Source: a virus. From it: DNA of 28,319 nt. Under the pieces are notes generated by a model. That model saw nothing but the letters and a program-made list of their open reading frames with translations, was not told the origin of the DNA and did no database searches. The DNA lies in the IMG/VR virus record IMGVR_UViG_3300027852_000142, positions 1 through 28,319 of that record; one strand, written 5' to 3'. Each line of letters opens with the position of its first letter. Position 1 is the first letter of the stretch. The position numbers were made by a program, and so were the translations under genes. Below are positions 1-8,401 of this stretch, in pieces.

Positions 1-469
1 CCTGAAGAGTTGATGCACCAGTATTGGTATTAACAACCAGAAACCAGAATTCTTGATTTTTTGCGTAAGAAGCAATAGCAGGAGTCGGTGTAATCACATA
101 CGCATTAGCAACACCCGTATCAACACCGCTTTTATAAGAGTTATTCTGAATACTACCTGATGTAACAGTAAGGCTATTAAAGAAAGCAGCTGTAGGCCTT
201 AATTCAATCAGATCACCCGCATCTAATGCTAAAGCAGTTGTGCTTTCCTGGGCGCGAGTAATCGTTAAAATATCACCACTACGAGCAGCACAAGTACAAA
301 TCTCAAGTTCACCGGTAGATTTTTTATAAAAAACCACTCGAAAAAAATCAGGTGTAGTCGGGTTAGGGTATTTTGCGCCATCCCCTGTTTGCACTGTTAC
401 AGAAGTTGCGACCGCAGTGATACCTGCCGCCAGTGTGCTGGTAGCATTATTTGTAAATAGTTCTGACAT
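1..469 (-). CDS. Tail fibre / virion protein, C-terminus missing (runs off window)
   Basis: Open frame starting at ATG 469-467 and running off the left edge; 156 codons are visible with no stop. An AAGG-type ribosome site lies about 9 nt upstream. The start reads MSELFTNNATSTLAAGITA. Later residues include the segment SGVDTGVANAYVITPTP and, near the edge, NTNTGASTL. Both resemble the beta-rich modules found in many phage tail fibre and neck proteins, where 'DTGxANAY' and 'NxNTGA.TL' recur. It is the last gene seen in the late operon, 37 bp after the tail spike gene. A tail-fibre or tail-appendage role is an inference from this motif and position; the missing end may carry the receptor-binding part. 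Confidence 0.7.
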   Translation of the reverse strand, partial: MSELFTNNATSTLAAGITAVATSVTVQTGDGAKYPNPTTPDFFRVVFYKKSTGELEICTCAARSGDILTITRAQESTTALALDAGDLIELRPTAAFFNSLTVTSGSIQNNSYKSGVDTGVANAYVITPTPAIASYAKNQEFWFLVVNTNTGASTLQ

Positions 470-506
470 TATTTTTTACCTTTTGATAGGCATTAAAAGA
501 TTCAAT

Positions 507-1970
507 CTATGAACTTAGAATTGCTGGATGTGAACCGCCACGCTTTGATTGAATACCAATATCCTCACCAAAGCCAGGAACAGGCTGGTCATGCGTATCA
601 TAACCATAGAGCCCTACATTTTTACCTGCCCCAATACATGGACTACCTTCACCGAGTGTGTAATCTAACTCTAATAACGGATCCTTATTCAATGAATTAA
701 GATCATATCCCGTTACAGTCCCTTTCGCTAAAATCGCTGATTTCCATGATGCAAAAGTTGATTGATTTACACCATCCAATGCACCTATATGAGCGCCATT
801 CGGTGCGTAATAGCAATTGTTATCAATATCAATAGCTGCATAGTTAGTAAATAATGCGCTACCAATAGTAATACACTGGATATTTGAAACAGCAAGAGAA
901 GCACAAGTTATAAGGTTATTTTTTATTTCAACTTCCGTTAACGCTCCACCATTTTGCACGACCAATCCATGCCCTTCTTCCGTGTCTGTTGGATTATGGA
1001 TTATGGTATTGCTAATTAACCTGCCACCGGCCGCATTGGTTTGATAAGCCAGGCTGTTAACGCTTGCATTAAGCATTAAATTACCAACGGCCTCTTGATT
1101 AATGCCGGAGCTATTAAATAGAATATGTATGTAATTCTCATCAAAATAACCAGCTTCTACTATATTTCCTAAACTTGTACCCTGCGTAGTTATCCCTTGA
1201 CCACCACCATCACCACCAGTTTTTGTTCCTACACCACATTTTCTAATATCTGGCCTTAATATTCGGTTATTATCTGCATCAATGATCTTTAATGCTGAGT
1301 GCACGCTTCTACAAACAAAATCCTCAACTAAAACACCATCCCAATCTTCAATTTGAAGGCCAACATAGCTTGAATCGTTTTTGTCAAATACTGTGACCCC
1401 ATTTACAGTAAGACCACGTATGACTCCACCAGAACCCACACCAGAATTTCCCCATATTTGAACAGTCTGAGTATTGCTTCCAGCGCCTGTACTGTTTGTC
1501 ATATCACAATCGAGTATTTCCCAATCCGTGTGAGTTGGGTTTGCCATGTAAATACCACGAGCAAGTTGAGTTGTTATGTCTAAATTTTCTAAAATATTTC
1601 CAGCCGTTATACCAGCAAAGAAAATAGATGCTGTTCCACCTTCATGCGATGCAGTAAAATTCTTTGCATGAATATATGAAACACCATTGAGATATAAATT
1701 TATTGTACCGCCACCTGATAAATCAAAATCAGCTTTATCACCAGGCCAGTTACCGTCTAGTGTAATCATTGCATCTTTACTTAAGCCGCTTGCGCCTGGT
1801 GTAAATCTAGCCGTTACAGGGCCACCAAAAAGCAATGTATCACCAGACCCTAGCTGGTCTGCCGCCTCGCCCCACGTTATGCCAGAAGCATTTAAAACTG
1901 GCAGCAATTCAGACGTAGCAGGCCAGTTAGCATTGTCACCTAAAGTTCCGTGCATGTAATGCTTAGTCAT
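507..1970 (-). CDS. Tail spike-like right-handed beta-helix protein
   Basis: 487 residues, rich in short beta-strand turns with Asn/Gly ladders (for example NNRILRPDIRKC, IKNNLITCASL), as in parallel beta-helix proteins. The C-terminus has DPLLELDYTLGEGSPCIGAG followed by a DIGIQ strand, the closing segment typical of secreted and phage beta-helix proteins of the pectate-lyase superfamily. There is no signal peptide. It lies at the distal end of the late operon next to another tail protein, so it probably binds or cleaves a surface polysaccharide; no catalytic residues can be assigned by eye. The start ATG (1970) overlaps the stop of the preceding coiled-coil gene (ATGA), implying translational coupling. 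The N-terminus lacks an obvious P22-like head-binding domain. Confidence 0.75.
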   Translation of the reverse strand: MTKHYMHGTLGDNANWPATSELLPVLNASGITWGEAADQLGSGDTLLFGGPVTARFTPGASGLSKDAMITLDGNWPGDKADFDLSGGGTINLYLNGVSYIHAKNFTASHEGGTASIFFAGITAGNILENLDITTQLARGIYMANPTHTDWEILDCDMTNSTGAGSNTQTVQIWGNSGVGSGGVIRGLTVNGVTVFDKNDSSYVGLQIEDWDGVLVEDFVCRSVHSALKIIDADNNRILRPDIRKCGVGTKTGGDGGGQGITTQGTSLGNIVEAGYFDENYIHILFNSSGINQEAVGNLMLNASVNSLAYQTNAAGGRLISNTIIHNPTDTEEGHGLVVQNGGALTEVEIKNNLITCASLAVSNIQCITIGSALFTNYAAIDIDNNCYYAPNGAHIGALDGVNQSTFASWKSAILAKGTVTGYDLNSLNKDPLLELDYTLGEGSPCIGAGKNVGLYGYDTHDQPVPGFGEDIGIQSKRGGSHPAILSS

Positions 1971-2245
1971 GACATTATCGCCTCTTTTACGTGTTTCGCA
2001 GCTTCTTCATTTAACGCACTTAAGGCCAAAATTGCTTCATCACGCGCCTTATTAAGCCTTTCGCATTCTTTATCAATTCTCAAATTAATAGTCTCATTCA
2101 TATCGCGCTTAATTATATTGATCTGCTCTTTTGCAAGCTGCGCCTCAATTGCTGATCTTTCTGCCGCCTTGGTTGCAAAATATATTTGCGTGTATGATGA
2201 TAAAAGCTGCTTTTTGAGATTAATATTTTCTTCTAATGGCGACAT
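1967..2245 (-). CDS. Small coiled-coil protein of the tail module
   Basis: 92 residues, almost entirely predicted helix and strongly charged, with heptad-like spacing of hydrophobics (KRDMNETINLRIDKECERL). No transmembrane segment or known domain is recognised. The start at 2245 directly abuts the TAA of the upstream gene and has AGGAAAT as a ribosome site. Its stop overlaps the start of the tail-spike gene. Its place just before the spike would suit a tail-assembly chaperone or a small structural coiled coil, but that is position-based inference only. Confidence 0.65.
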   Translation of the reverse strand: MSPLEENINLKKQLLSSYTQIYFATKAAERSAIEAQLAKEQINIIKRDMNETINLRIDKECERLNKARDEAILALSALNEEAAKHVKEAIMS

Positions 2246-2662
2246 TTATATTTCCTGCTGAACATCAACAATTATCGAAGCCGTATTTGCCACAATAGCT
2301 CCATGTGTTTTATTTTTTGGACGCCTTCTTGTTAGTGTTGATGTGTTTGCATTTTCAGCTGTTCGCGGATAAAGCTTTTTACCTGATGCTGCATTTGCAA
2401 TTGCATCCGCTTCGCTTGACCCATATGCAAATCGACCAAAATTTGCAATGTCATCATTTGTTAATGTAACGCGACTAGTTTCATCCGCAAGCGGAAATGC
2501 TACGCCTGCTATGGTAAATGTAATATCACCAGTATATTGTGACGGAGTCGGGTCAGGAGAAACACGCACTCCCCCACCTGAAACATCAATCAATACCTCT
2601 CTAGCATTGTCTTCAGAGTCGTACCCTGTAACACTAATCTTTCCATCTACTACACCCGTCAT
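2246..2662 (-). CDS. Hypothetical structural protein, tail module
   Basis: 138 residues with a beta-rich first half (VTGYDSEDNAREVLIDVSGGGV, in short strands) and a basic patch RRRPKNK near residue 115. No family is recognised. The ribosome site is GGGTGA upstream of ATG 2662, 13 bp after the stop of the preceding adaptor-like gene. The next gene begins at the base after its stop. Position between adaptor-like genes and the tail spike suggests a virion component; the function is unknown. Confidence 0.6.
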   Translation of the reverse strand: MTGVVDGKISVTGYDSEDNAREVLIDVSGGGVRVSPDPTPSQYTGDITFTIAGVAFPLADETSRVTLTNDDIANFGRFAYGSSEADAIANAASGKKLYPRTAENANTSTLTRRRPKNKTHGAIVANTASIIVDVQQEI

Positions 2663-2675
2663 AATCTACTCACCC

Positions 2676-3314
2676 TTACCACGCAGGTATTTGCGCAGTT
2701 GTTGATTGTTTTGAAAACCCCATAGTTGAACGGGCTCTTGCTCTTTGAATTTGAAAATTAAAATGCTTACCGTGATAAACAGATAACTTAATGTCTGACC
2801 ATTTTTTACCAGGCATTTCCATTAGATACGTCAACGCGCCATGCTCTATCGCATCAGACCAGTCGTTATAAATAAGATCATCTACTTCAGCTGCATCGTT
2901 CGTAGGCTTTAAAACCACACGAGCAACCAGACCACCTACAATAGTGGCTTCAGGCAAACGATTTAACTTAATTCTGTCTGGCGCATACTGAACCATTATA
3001 TTTGGATCACCGACAGAACTATCTCGCCACCCTGGATCGTTTTGATCTAGCCATTCTTCCGTTTTTTTAGTTATTTCTTTTTTGTCATAAAGCAATGACT
3101 GAATAGTTACAATACGAGTATTAGTTGGTGGAGTAATAGTGTAATCATCAACATTAATAGTTATGTCACCAGCCGGAATATCGTCTTTCCAGATAAGCGA
3201 ATCTTCACACAAACGAATACATGCTTTGCGCACTGTTTGAATAATTAACGATTCTGGGCAACCAGCCACATGAGGGAATATACCTTTTACAAAACTATCT
3301 AAACTTGTTGCCAT
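2676..3314 (-). CDS. Probable head-tail or tail adaptor protein
   Basis: 212 residues beginning MATSLDSFVKGIFPHVAGCP. An N-terminal helical part (residues 1-40, with RKACIRLCEDSLIW) is followed by a beta-rich part and a C-terminal helical segment (DWSDAIEHGALTYLM). This helix-beta-helix layout and length match small podovirus adaptor proteins that bridge the portal and tail tube. The call rests on layout and on its place between structural genes; I cannot name the family securely. Its ATG shares one base with the stop of the upstream gene (TAATG). Confidence 0.6.
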   Translation of the reverse strand: MATSLDSFVKGIFPHVAGCPESLIIQTVRKACIRLCEDSLIWKDDIPAGDITINVDDYTITPPTNTRIVTIQSLLYDKKEITKKTEEWLDQNDPGWRDSSVGDPNIMVQYAPDRIKLNRLPEATIVGGLVARVVLKPTNDAAEVDDLIYNDWSDAIEHGALTYLMEMPGKKWSDIKLSVYHGKHFNFQIQRARARSTMGFSKQSTTAQIPAW

Positions 3315-3838
3315 TAAATTGTTGCCCCTATAGAACCAGTATCCGTATCAATAGTTGGATCGATACTTCCCGCATTACTATCAACAGATTGATTTATACT
3401 CCCAGACAATACTGAAACGCTTGGCTCTATTCGCTCATAATTCCAATAAGACATAGAAGAGTTAACTGAATATTCCATCTGCAGGGAGCCATCAAATTCA
3501 GCATTAAAAATATATTCAAATGCAGACGAAGGCACGAACTCAATATAGCCATGCCCGTTAATCATTTTTTCCGCAAGCATGTCTGATTGCGCAATAAAGC
3601 CAAACGTAAGATCTGTAGTTGTATCTAAACCGTGAGCAATATCCGAAGATATACTTAAACTAAGCGATGCATCACCAATAAAAACATGCGCAAACTCAGT
3701 TGGCGATGAAATCTGTAAAGATATTGATACATCACCCGTATTCTCAACACCATACGCACCTGCTGCTACCGCATATGCACCTGGTGTAAACCCGGCTAAT
3801 GCACCAGTAGACTCAACAGGTATAGGTGTAGCGGCCAT
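3314..3838 (-). CDS. Beta-rich hypothetical virion protein
   Basis: 174 residues, nearly all predicted beta strand with repeated Ser/Ile/Asp pairs; the C-terminus is a run of similar short units (SGSINQSVDSNAGSIDP, then DTDTGSIGATI). No cysteines, membrane segment or known domain. The start is coupled by TAATG to the preceding gene, and its own stop is coupled to the next. A structural role is inferred from the operon and composition. The repetitive acidic/serine tail resembles fibrous or decoration proteins, but no homolog is recognised. Confidence 0.6.
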   Translation of the reverse strand: MAATPIPVESTGALAGFTPGAYAVAAGAYGVENTGDVSISLQISSPTEFAHVFIGDASLSLSISSDIAHGLDTTTDLTFGFIAQSDMLAEKMINGHGYIEFVPSSAFEYIFNAEFDGSLQMEYSVNSSMSYWNYERIEPSVSVLSGSINQSVDSNAGSIDPTIDTDTGSIGATI

Positions 3839-4245
3839 TATATTGCCGTTATATTAGGCGTTACTTTATATGTGTCATTTTCTGTCAGGGTAAACGGGCC
3901 AGCAGGATCGATCTCAACAAACAATAAACGCTGAGTACCACCTGAAGATTTTGACGCAATAAAATAACCGTAAACCGCACCGGTATAACCACCCGCACCA
4001 GCTGTAAATGTTTGTTGCGCATAAGATGCGATACTTGCTGGAATACTCCAACTTGCATCAGTTAATGTTATACGCGCATAGCCGCCACCAGTTGGCTCAT
4101 TGATAGTGGCTTCAGTAATGGTTTCGCCAGGGGCTGCATCAGTAAACAATCCAAGCTCAAGATCTGCATCACGATCAACGTGTGTTCTCAAAAAAGCAAT
4201 TTGAGCAAGTAGCTTTTCGCCTTCGTCCGGAGTAAAACCAGCCAT
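3838..4245 (-). CDS. Beta-sandwich phage structural protein
   Basis: 135 residues. After a short helix (EGEKLLAQIAFL) comes a pattern common in small phage virion proteins: LELGLFTDA, then GGGYARITLTDASW, then ASYAQQTFTAGAGG, then FTLTENDTYKVTPNITA. That order (GLFT, GGGYA, SYAQQTFT, final TVTP strand) is familiar from beta-sandwich proteins next to adaptor genes in several podovirus and siphovirus genomes, usually left without a function. The ribosome site is AGGT about 8 nt before ATG 4245. It probably forms part of the tail or head surface (inference). Confidence 0.65.
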   Translation of the reverse strand: MAGFTPDEGEKLLAQIAFLRTHVDRDADLELGLFTDAAPGETITEATINEPTGGGYARITLTDASWSIPASIASYAQQTFTAGAGGYTGAVYGYFIASKSSGGTQRLLFVEIDPAGPFTLTENDTYKVTPNITAI

Positions 4246-4258
4246 GTTTAATACCTAT

Positions 4259-4933
4259 TTAATTAAGTTGTTCGCGCTTTTTAGGCGAAGAGCCCAGTTC
4301 AGCTTTTGCTTTATAACCAAGTAAGTTATAGAAATTTTGTTTATATCCATTAGCACGAACATAATTCGGTGTTTCTTCAGAATCACGCCCAAAGAATCGA
4401 TACATAATCCATTCAATTAATGCCGGTCCATAAATATCATCAATATCAATTGGATCCGTAGTAGATGTTAATTCTGTTGGGTCAATCGCTTCCAACACTT
4501 CAATAAAAACTTGCGTACTTCCATGAGCCGCAGGACTGACATAAAAAACTTTATCGTCTCGATCATCAGAAATGTACTCCTTGATAATTAATGAAGGTGT
4601 TTCCGTGTGCCAATCTGGATCCGATTCATCTTTGGCGCCTCGATCCACTAATCGAATAGCACGACCAGGAGTATTACCATCAGAACCCATATTGCGAATA
4701 ACAGATAATAATTGACGACCTGAAATTGTTTGACGAGTTGTTCCAGCTGTTAATTGAATTGCCCGGTTAATAGTTTTTGCATCATTTTTTAAACCACACA
4801 CCGCTAGTTGCGCTTCATTCAACCATCCAAGTGCTTGCGCATCATTCCATGTACGACTTGCATCATCCGTTTGATCATCTGACGCAAGCTCTTGGGCCTT
4901 TAAAATAATTGCACTAGCGAGTGTAGTTCCCAT
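4259..4933 (-). CDS. Phage adaptor protein (DUF6682-like)
   Basis: 224 residues. The N-terminal helices (ASAIILKAQELASDD, then WNDAQALGWLNEAQLAV) are followed by a beta domain (TAGTTRQTISGRQLLSVIRN) and a C-terminal helical bundle (GPALIEWIMYRFFGRDSEETPN). This matches the head-to-tail adaptor type annotated as DUF6682 in podoviruses, which docks below the portal ring. The family name is from memory of the motif order, so moderately sure. It follows a 220-residue gene by 6 bp and precedes the beta-sandwich protein, as expected for a connector cluster. Confidence 0.65.
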   Translation of the reverse strand: MGTTLASAIILKAQELASDDQTDDASRTWNDAQALGWLNEAQLAVCGLKNDAKTINRAIQLTAGTTRQTISGRQLLSVIRNMGSDGNTPGRAIRLVDRGAKDESDPDWHTETPSLIIKEYISDDRDDKVFYVSPAAHGSTQVFIEVLEAIDPTELTSTTDPIDIDDIYGPALIEWIMYRFFGRDSEETPNYVRANGYKQNFYNLLGYKAKAELGSSPKKREQLN

Positions 4934-4939
4934 GATTGA

Positions 4940-5602
4940 TTAGCTCTCAACCACTTCAGCAGGTGCATCAATAAGCAACCGACATTCGTTAGTCATGCGC
5001 TCAACACCCCAGGTGCGATTTAACTGTTTCCCAAAGTTATCAAATGCCCACTTACATAAAGCAGCTTGCGCTTCTTTCTTATCAGTGATTTTTGTTACAT
5101 CTGGAACAGTTAAACCTTCAGTAGTAACAACTGGCTCAGCTTCAAGACCGTCAGTTAAATCAATAGATTCACTGGCTTCAGCCATCATTGCATCAATTTC
5201 TGCCTGATTACTTTCAGGTGTAGCTGATGTGCGTGATAACGCTGGTGAAGATGCGGGTTCTGCTTTTCCAGCAGTAGGCTTAACAGCTGCCACACTTGAA
5301 ACCACATTACTTATATCACCTGGCCAATCTTCAGCTTTATCAATCGATACAGCACCGGCCTTAGTTGCTAGTTGCTCAGAATAAAACAATAAACGACCTG
5401 GCTTACCCGTTGATGGATCAGGAAAACCAAGATACTTCGATAAACGCACACCAACTGCCGCTTCTGCTTCAGCCGTATGACCTGTTAACAACTCGCCTTG
5501 CGGTGTACAAGGAACCATGTCACTGCGAGACGCTAATTCTTCTGTGCGCTGAAACACACGACCAGACTGCGAACTTTTTAAATATTGAGCTGTTGCGCCC
5601 AT
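4940..5602 (-). CDS. Hypothetical head-module protein with Ala/Pro/Ser linker
   Basis: 220 residues in three parts: an N-terminal region with FQRTEELASRSDM and KYLGFPDPSTGKPG (to about residue 90), a low-complexity linker rich in Ala, Pro, Ser and Glu (about 95-165), and a C-terminal region (DKKEAQAALCKWAFDNFGKQL) that looks like a compact helical domain. GGGAGA precedes ATG 5602. An intrinsic terminator lies between this gene and the upstream decoration-like gene. The function is unknown; place after the capsid genes suggests a head or head-completion protein. Confidence 0.6.
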   Translation of the reverse strand: MGATAQYLKSSQSGRVFQRTEELASRSDMVPCTPQGELLTGHTAEAEAAVGVRLSKYLGFPDPSTGKPGRLLFYSEQLATKAGAVSIDKAEDWPGDISNVVSSVAAVKPTAGKAEPASSPALSRTSATPESNQAEIDAMMAEASESIDLTDGLEAEPVVTTEGLTVPDVTKITDKKEAQAALCKWAFDNFGKQLNRTWGVERMTNECRLLIDAPAEVVES

Positions 5603-5616
5603 AATATTCTCCCAAT

Positions 5617-5648
5617 AAAAAAGGCCGACTCAAATAAGCCAGCCTTTT
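5617..5648 (-). terminator. Intrinsic terminator between decoration-like and 220-aa genes
   Basis: Arms 5619-5630 and 5637-5648 pair over 12 positions (three or fewer are G-U) around the loop 5631-5636. On the minus strand the stem is followed by six T, at 5617-5622. The other strand also ends in T4, so it may work in both directions. It would reduce transcription of the tail genes relative to the capsid genes. Confidence 0.75.
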
Positions 5649-5673
5649 ATTTATTAATTACAAAAGACTTCTA

Positions 5674-6108
5674 TTAAGAAAGATCTTCCATAATTACAAC
5701 ACCAGTGATTTTCGCAGTAGCTGCATCATTGATAAGAAGCAGATCCAACGTGTCAGCAGCAGAGTAATACTTTCCGTTGCTAAAACCGGTTACCGTATTG
5801 GGCGTACCTTCAGTCAATGCCAAAGCATTAACACCAGAACCCAACGCATTACCATTCGCACCGTCAATAAAACCATCAACATCAGTTTCATCACCAATAT
5901 CAAATGTAAGTGTTGCGCCTTCAACGGTTTCAACTTTGTACTTCACGCGATGCACAAATGTTTCAGCAGGAATGTTAATTAACTGCAATACATCAGCAGC
6001 AGAATAAGCCTGGCTTGAAAAATCAATCTCAAATTCAGCCTTAATCATTGCGGGATCAGAACGCATATGTTGCGTAGATCCACCTTTTGTTAAATCATAT
6101 GTTGGCAT
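5674..6108 (-). CDS. Probable head decoration/stabilisation protein
   Basis: 144 residues, beta-rich, no membrane segments. Central segment SAADVLQLINIPAETFVHRVKYKVET, in short strands, then TLTFDIGDETDVDGFID and GKYYSAADTLDLLLIN. Such proteins directly after the major capsid gene in podoviruses are usually minor head or decoration proteins. GAGGT lies 9 nt before ATG 6108. The gene is bracketed by intrinsic terminators at 6140-6170 and 5617-5648, so it may form its own expression unit within the late operon. The decoration role is inference from context. Confidence 0.65.
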   Translation of the reverse strand: MPTYDLTKGGSTQHMRSDPAMIKAEFEIDFSSQAYSAADVLQLINIPAETFVHRVKYKVETVEGATLTFDIGDETDVDGFIDGANGNALGSGVNALALTEGTPNTVTGFSNGKYYSAADTLDLLLINDAATAKITGVVIMEDLS

Positions 6109-6139
6109 GATCTATTACCTCAAATTAAATTGTTTTAAT

Positions 6140-6170
6140 AAAAAAGGCCGGAGCGAACGCCCCAGCCTTT
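6140..6170 (-). terminator. Intrinsic terminator after the capsid gene
   Basis: A 12-bp stem (6143-6154 with 6159-6170, two G-U pairs) closes on a 4-nt loop (6155-6158) and is followed on the minus strand by six T. It sits 10 bp beyond the capsid stop codon. The strongest-looking hairpin in the window. Confidence 0.85.
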
Positions 6171-6183
6171 CAATCAGTTACGA

Positions 6184-7104
6184 TTAACGTTTTGCTACAA
6201 AATCAACGATTGATTCAGGTTTGATAACCTTATAACCGTAAACTTGTAAACCACGAACCAGAGTACCAAAGGTGCTTTCAGCTCGTAGCGTTTCGCTGTT
6301 TAACATTTGCGATGCAAACGTAAGACCAGACTTATGACCCGCAATAATGTGAGTTACATTATCAGTGCCATTGTTTACAGTCTTCAGCAAGTTAGAACGA
6401 TAAATCGTAAAACGATCAATCATGCCAATTTGACCATTACGAAGAACGGACATGCTATCGCCCATTTCATTGGCATTATTCAAGTCAGACTTTTTAAGTA
6501 GACCACATGCCCAAACAGGCAAATTCAACCAACGACCCGATTCCGGTACATTTTGCTCATCCAGAACAGAACCCATATCCACGATGTAATCAAGAATATT
6601 AGTTTTATCCAGGGTGACAGGTGCAGCTTCAGTACCTAAGTTATAAGCAGCAGATTTAGCACCCGCAGTTGCACCCGCATTTGCTGCAGCCGCATCAGCA
6701 TAAATACTACCCAGTACATCCGTATCGATAGTGATTTTAAGCTGTTCAGACGCATCACGAGTCCAATCATCAATGTAATTGTAATCAGACTGAAATTTGT
6801 CTACATCGTCTGCAACGAACTGCCAGTATTTGCCTTTATCAATTGTAAGTTCAATTGTTTCTGGCTCAGGACGTTGAGTGTTAAGGTTTCCACCTTTAGA
6901 GTAATCACTGATTACAATAGATGGCGTAGTACGAATAATGACTTTATCGCCTTGATTAGCGATTTCGCCTTCGTACTCCGTGTTTGCAATAGCAGCCAGA
7001 ACCGTTGCCTCGTAAAACTTAACGAGTAACTTTCCTGACCAAATAGCATTAGGTACTACAGTACCTGAAAATTGCGGATTTCCCGCAGCAGATTGTACAG
7101 CCAT
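6184..7104 (-). CDS. Major capsid protein (HK97-fold type)
   Basis: 306 residues starting MAVQSAAGNPQFSGTVVPNAIW. It has the features expected of a phage coat protein: an N-terminal arm, an early VIIRTTPSIVISDY strand pair, a long helix region (DKFQSDYNYIDDWTRDASEQL) resembling the spine helix, and a C-terminal beta strand series ending GLQVYGYKVIKPESIV. No protease-processed region is evident. AGAGGT lies 9-10 nt before ATG 7104. It follows the scaffold gene as in P22-like heads, and is flanked by terminators at 7162-7183 and 6140-6170. The HK97 fold is inferred from order and secondary structure, not from a database match. Confidence 0.85.
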   Translation of the reverse strand: MAVQSAAGNPQFSGTVVPNAIWSGKLLVKFYEATVLAAIANTEYEGEIANQGDKVIIRTTPSIVISDYSKGGNLNTQRPEPETIELTIDKGKYWQFVADDVDKFQSDYNYIDDWTRDASEQLKITIDTDVLGSIYADAAAANAGATAGAKSAAYNLGTEAAPVTLDKTNILDYIVDMGSVLDEQNVPESGRWLNLPVWACGLLKKSDLNNANEMGDSMSVLRNGQIGMIDRFTIYRSNLLKTVNNGTDNVTHIIAGHKSGLTFASQMLNSETLRAESTFGTLVRGLQVYGYKVIKPESIVDFVAKR

Positions 7105-7161
7105 GAGTATCTACCTCTAGGTATTTACACAGACCACCCAACTACAGTTATTTCCAGGCAT

Positions 7162-7183
7162 AAAAAAACCAGCGTTATGCTGG
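7162..7183 (-). terminator. Intrinsic terminator between scaffold and capsid genes
   Basis: CCAGC (7169-7173) pairs with GCTGG (7179-7183) around a 5-nt loop; the minus strand continues with seven T (7162-7168). The short perfect stem lies 58 bp before the capsid start. It would separate scaffold from capsid transcription unless read through. Confidence 0.8.
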
Positions 7184-7216
7184 CATTCGTTAACTACTTA
7201 AAGTTAATGTTGTTTT

Positions 7217-8191
7217 TTATCCTGGTAAAATCTTTCCTGCTTGTTGTGCCGCCTGAATTTTTTGTTCAATGGCAGCTGCATCTTCGTGAGAATATTTACC
7301 TTTTGTTACTTTTGAATAAAATGCTTTAACCTGACTTTCCGTAAAGGTTTCGGTATGAATACCAATATCGTCAATGACGTTATTAGATCCATTTCCATCT
7401 TCAGGCGAAACAAGTTCATCCAATTTGTTAGCATTACTCTCACTGGTTACAGTTGCCCCAGTTTGTTTGTACGCTGCTATAACTTTCAGAACGGTTGCGG
7501 AATCATTGTCAAAATTCGCCTGATCAAAAACAACTTTCAATGGCCGAGTATCAAACTCGCTTATTGGGTTTTTCAGATAAGCAATAAATACTTCATCTGC
7601 ACCAATTTTTTCCCATTCCGGTTCTTTGTCATCAAGATCATCGTAAAATAATTCACGCGCTGATTTCGCTTGAGTGGTTTGGACGTTTTCAACATTACCT
7701 TCAACGGCTTTAATGCTTCCTTCAGCCGCATCAAGACGACTTTGTAAGTCACCTATAATCTGAGTCATTTGAATTGAATTCATACTACTCATTGACACTA
7801 AAAATTCGTCGTCATACTTTTCGCGCATTTCAGCAGGCAATAACTCAAGATCAAAACCACCATTATTTGGATTGCTGGTATCATTCTCAGAACTTGGCGC
7901 AGGCTTTTCTTCCTGAGCTTTTGCAATCAACTGTTGCACCTGTTGTTGTGATTCAGTGATTTGTTGTTGAGATACACTCAACTGATCACGCAAATCTCCA
8001 ATGGTTACATCGGTTGCTGATTTGTAGTTCTTAAAACGAGTTTCCCAGTCTTCAGCGGGTGGCTCTTTCTTAGGTTCGACAACAGGTTTAATCACCTCAT
8101 CATCTTTGCCCTGACCGTCTTTCAGGCCGTGTTGTACTGCTAGTTGTTCTGATTCATTAGCTTGGTCACGTACTTGTTTGGGTATTCCCAT
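7217..8191 (-). CDS. Scaffolding protein
   Basis: 324 residues from ATG 8191, chosen because GGAG stands 8 nt upstream; an in-frame GTG at 8209 would precede that site. The protein is acidic, Gln/Glu/Asp-rich and low in aromatic residues. It has an extended charged N-terminus, a long coiled coil (residues about 55-100, with SVSQQQITESQQQVQQL) and a second helical part (ADGSIK-like, about 145-175). It lies between portal/holin and capsid, where scaffold genes are found in P22-like and T7-like heads. It would act inside the procapsid to guide coat assembly and then leave. The family is not identified; the role is from position and composition. Confidence 0.8.
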   Translation of the reverse strand: MGIPKQVRDQANESEQLAVQHGLKDGQGKDDEVIKPVVEPKKEPPAEDWETRFKNYKSATDVTIGDLRDQLSVSQQQITESQQQVQQLIAKAQEEKPAPSSENDTSNPNNGGFDLELLPAEMREKYDDEFLVSMSSMNSIQMTQIIGDLQSRLDAAEGSIKAVEGNVENVQTTQAKSARELFYDDLDDKEPEWEKIGADEVFIAYLKNPISEFDTRPLKVVFDQANFDNDSATVLKVIAAYKQTGATVTSESNANKLDELVSPEDGNGSNNVIDDIGIHTETFTESQVKAFYSKVTKGKYSHEDAAAIEQKIQAAQQAGKILPG

Positions 8192-8401
8192 AATTAATCT
8201 CCGAGCCACTTCAAACGGGGTTCACAACTCATCATCTAAGCTGGTCAAACAAATGTTTCATGCGCACGAAAGCATCTGCCCGATTCAGGATTTAGAATCA
8301 GCATGTGAGCCGCTATTGCGGGATTCAGTTAGTTAATCTCTGCCAGAAATGACAGGAATAAGTTTTATTAAATAATTAAGAGCCGGTTAAGGGATTCAAA
8401 A

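Noticed and set aside
507-1970. Diversity-generating retroelement target in the tail spike
   Set aside because: No template repeat, reverse transcriptase or variable C-type lectin-like end was found in the window.
7105-7161. Separate promoter for the capsid gene
   Set aside because: Weak TAAATA-like boxes exist, but no matching -35 at an acceptable distance.
8210-8401. Possible gene or promoter in the gap between the 109-residue gene and scaffold
   Set aside because: No frame with a ribosome site and no promoter near consensus; taken as untranslated spacer.
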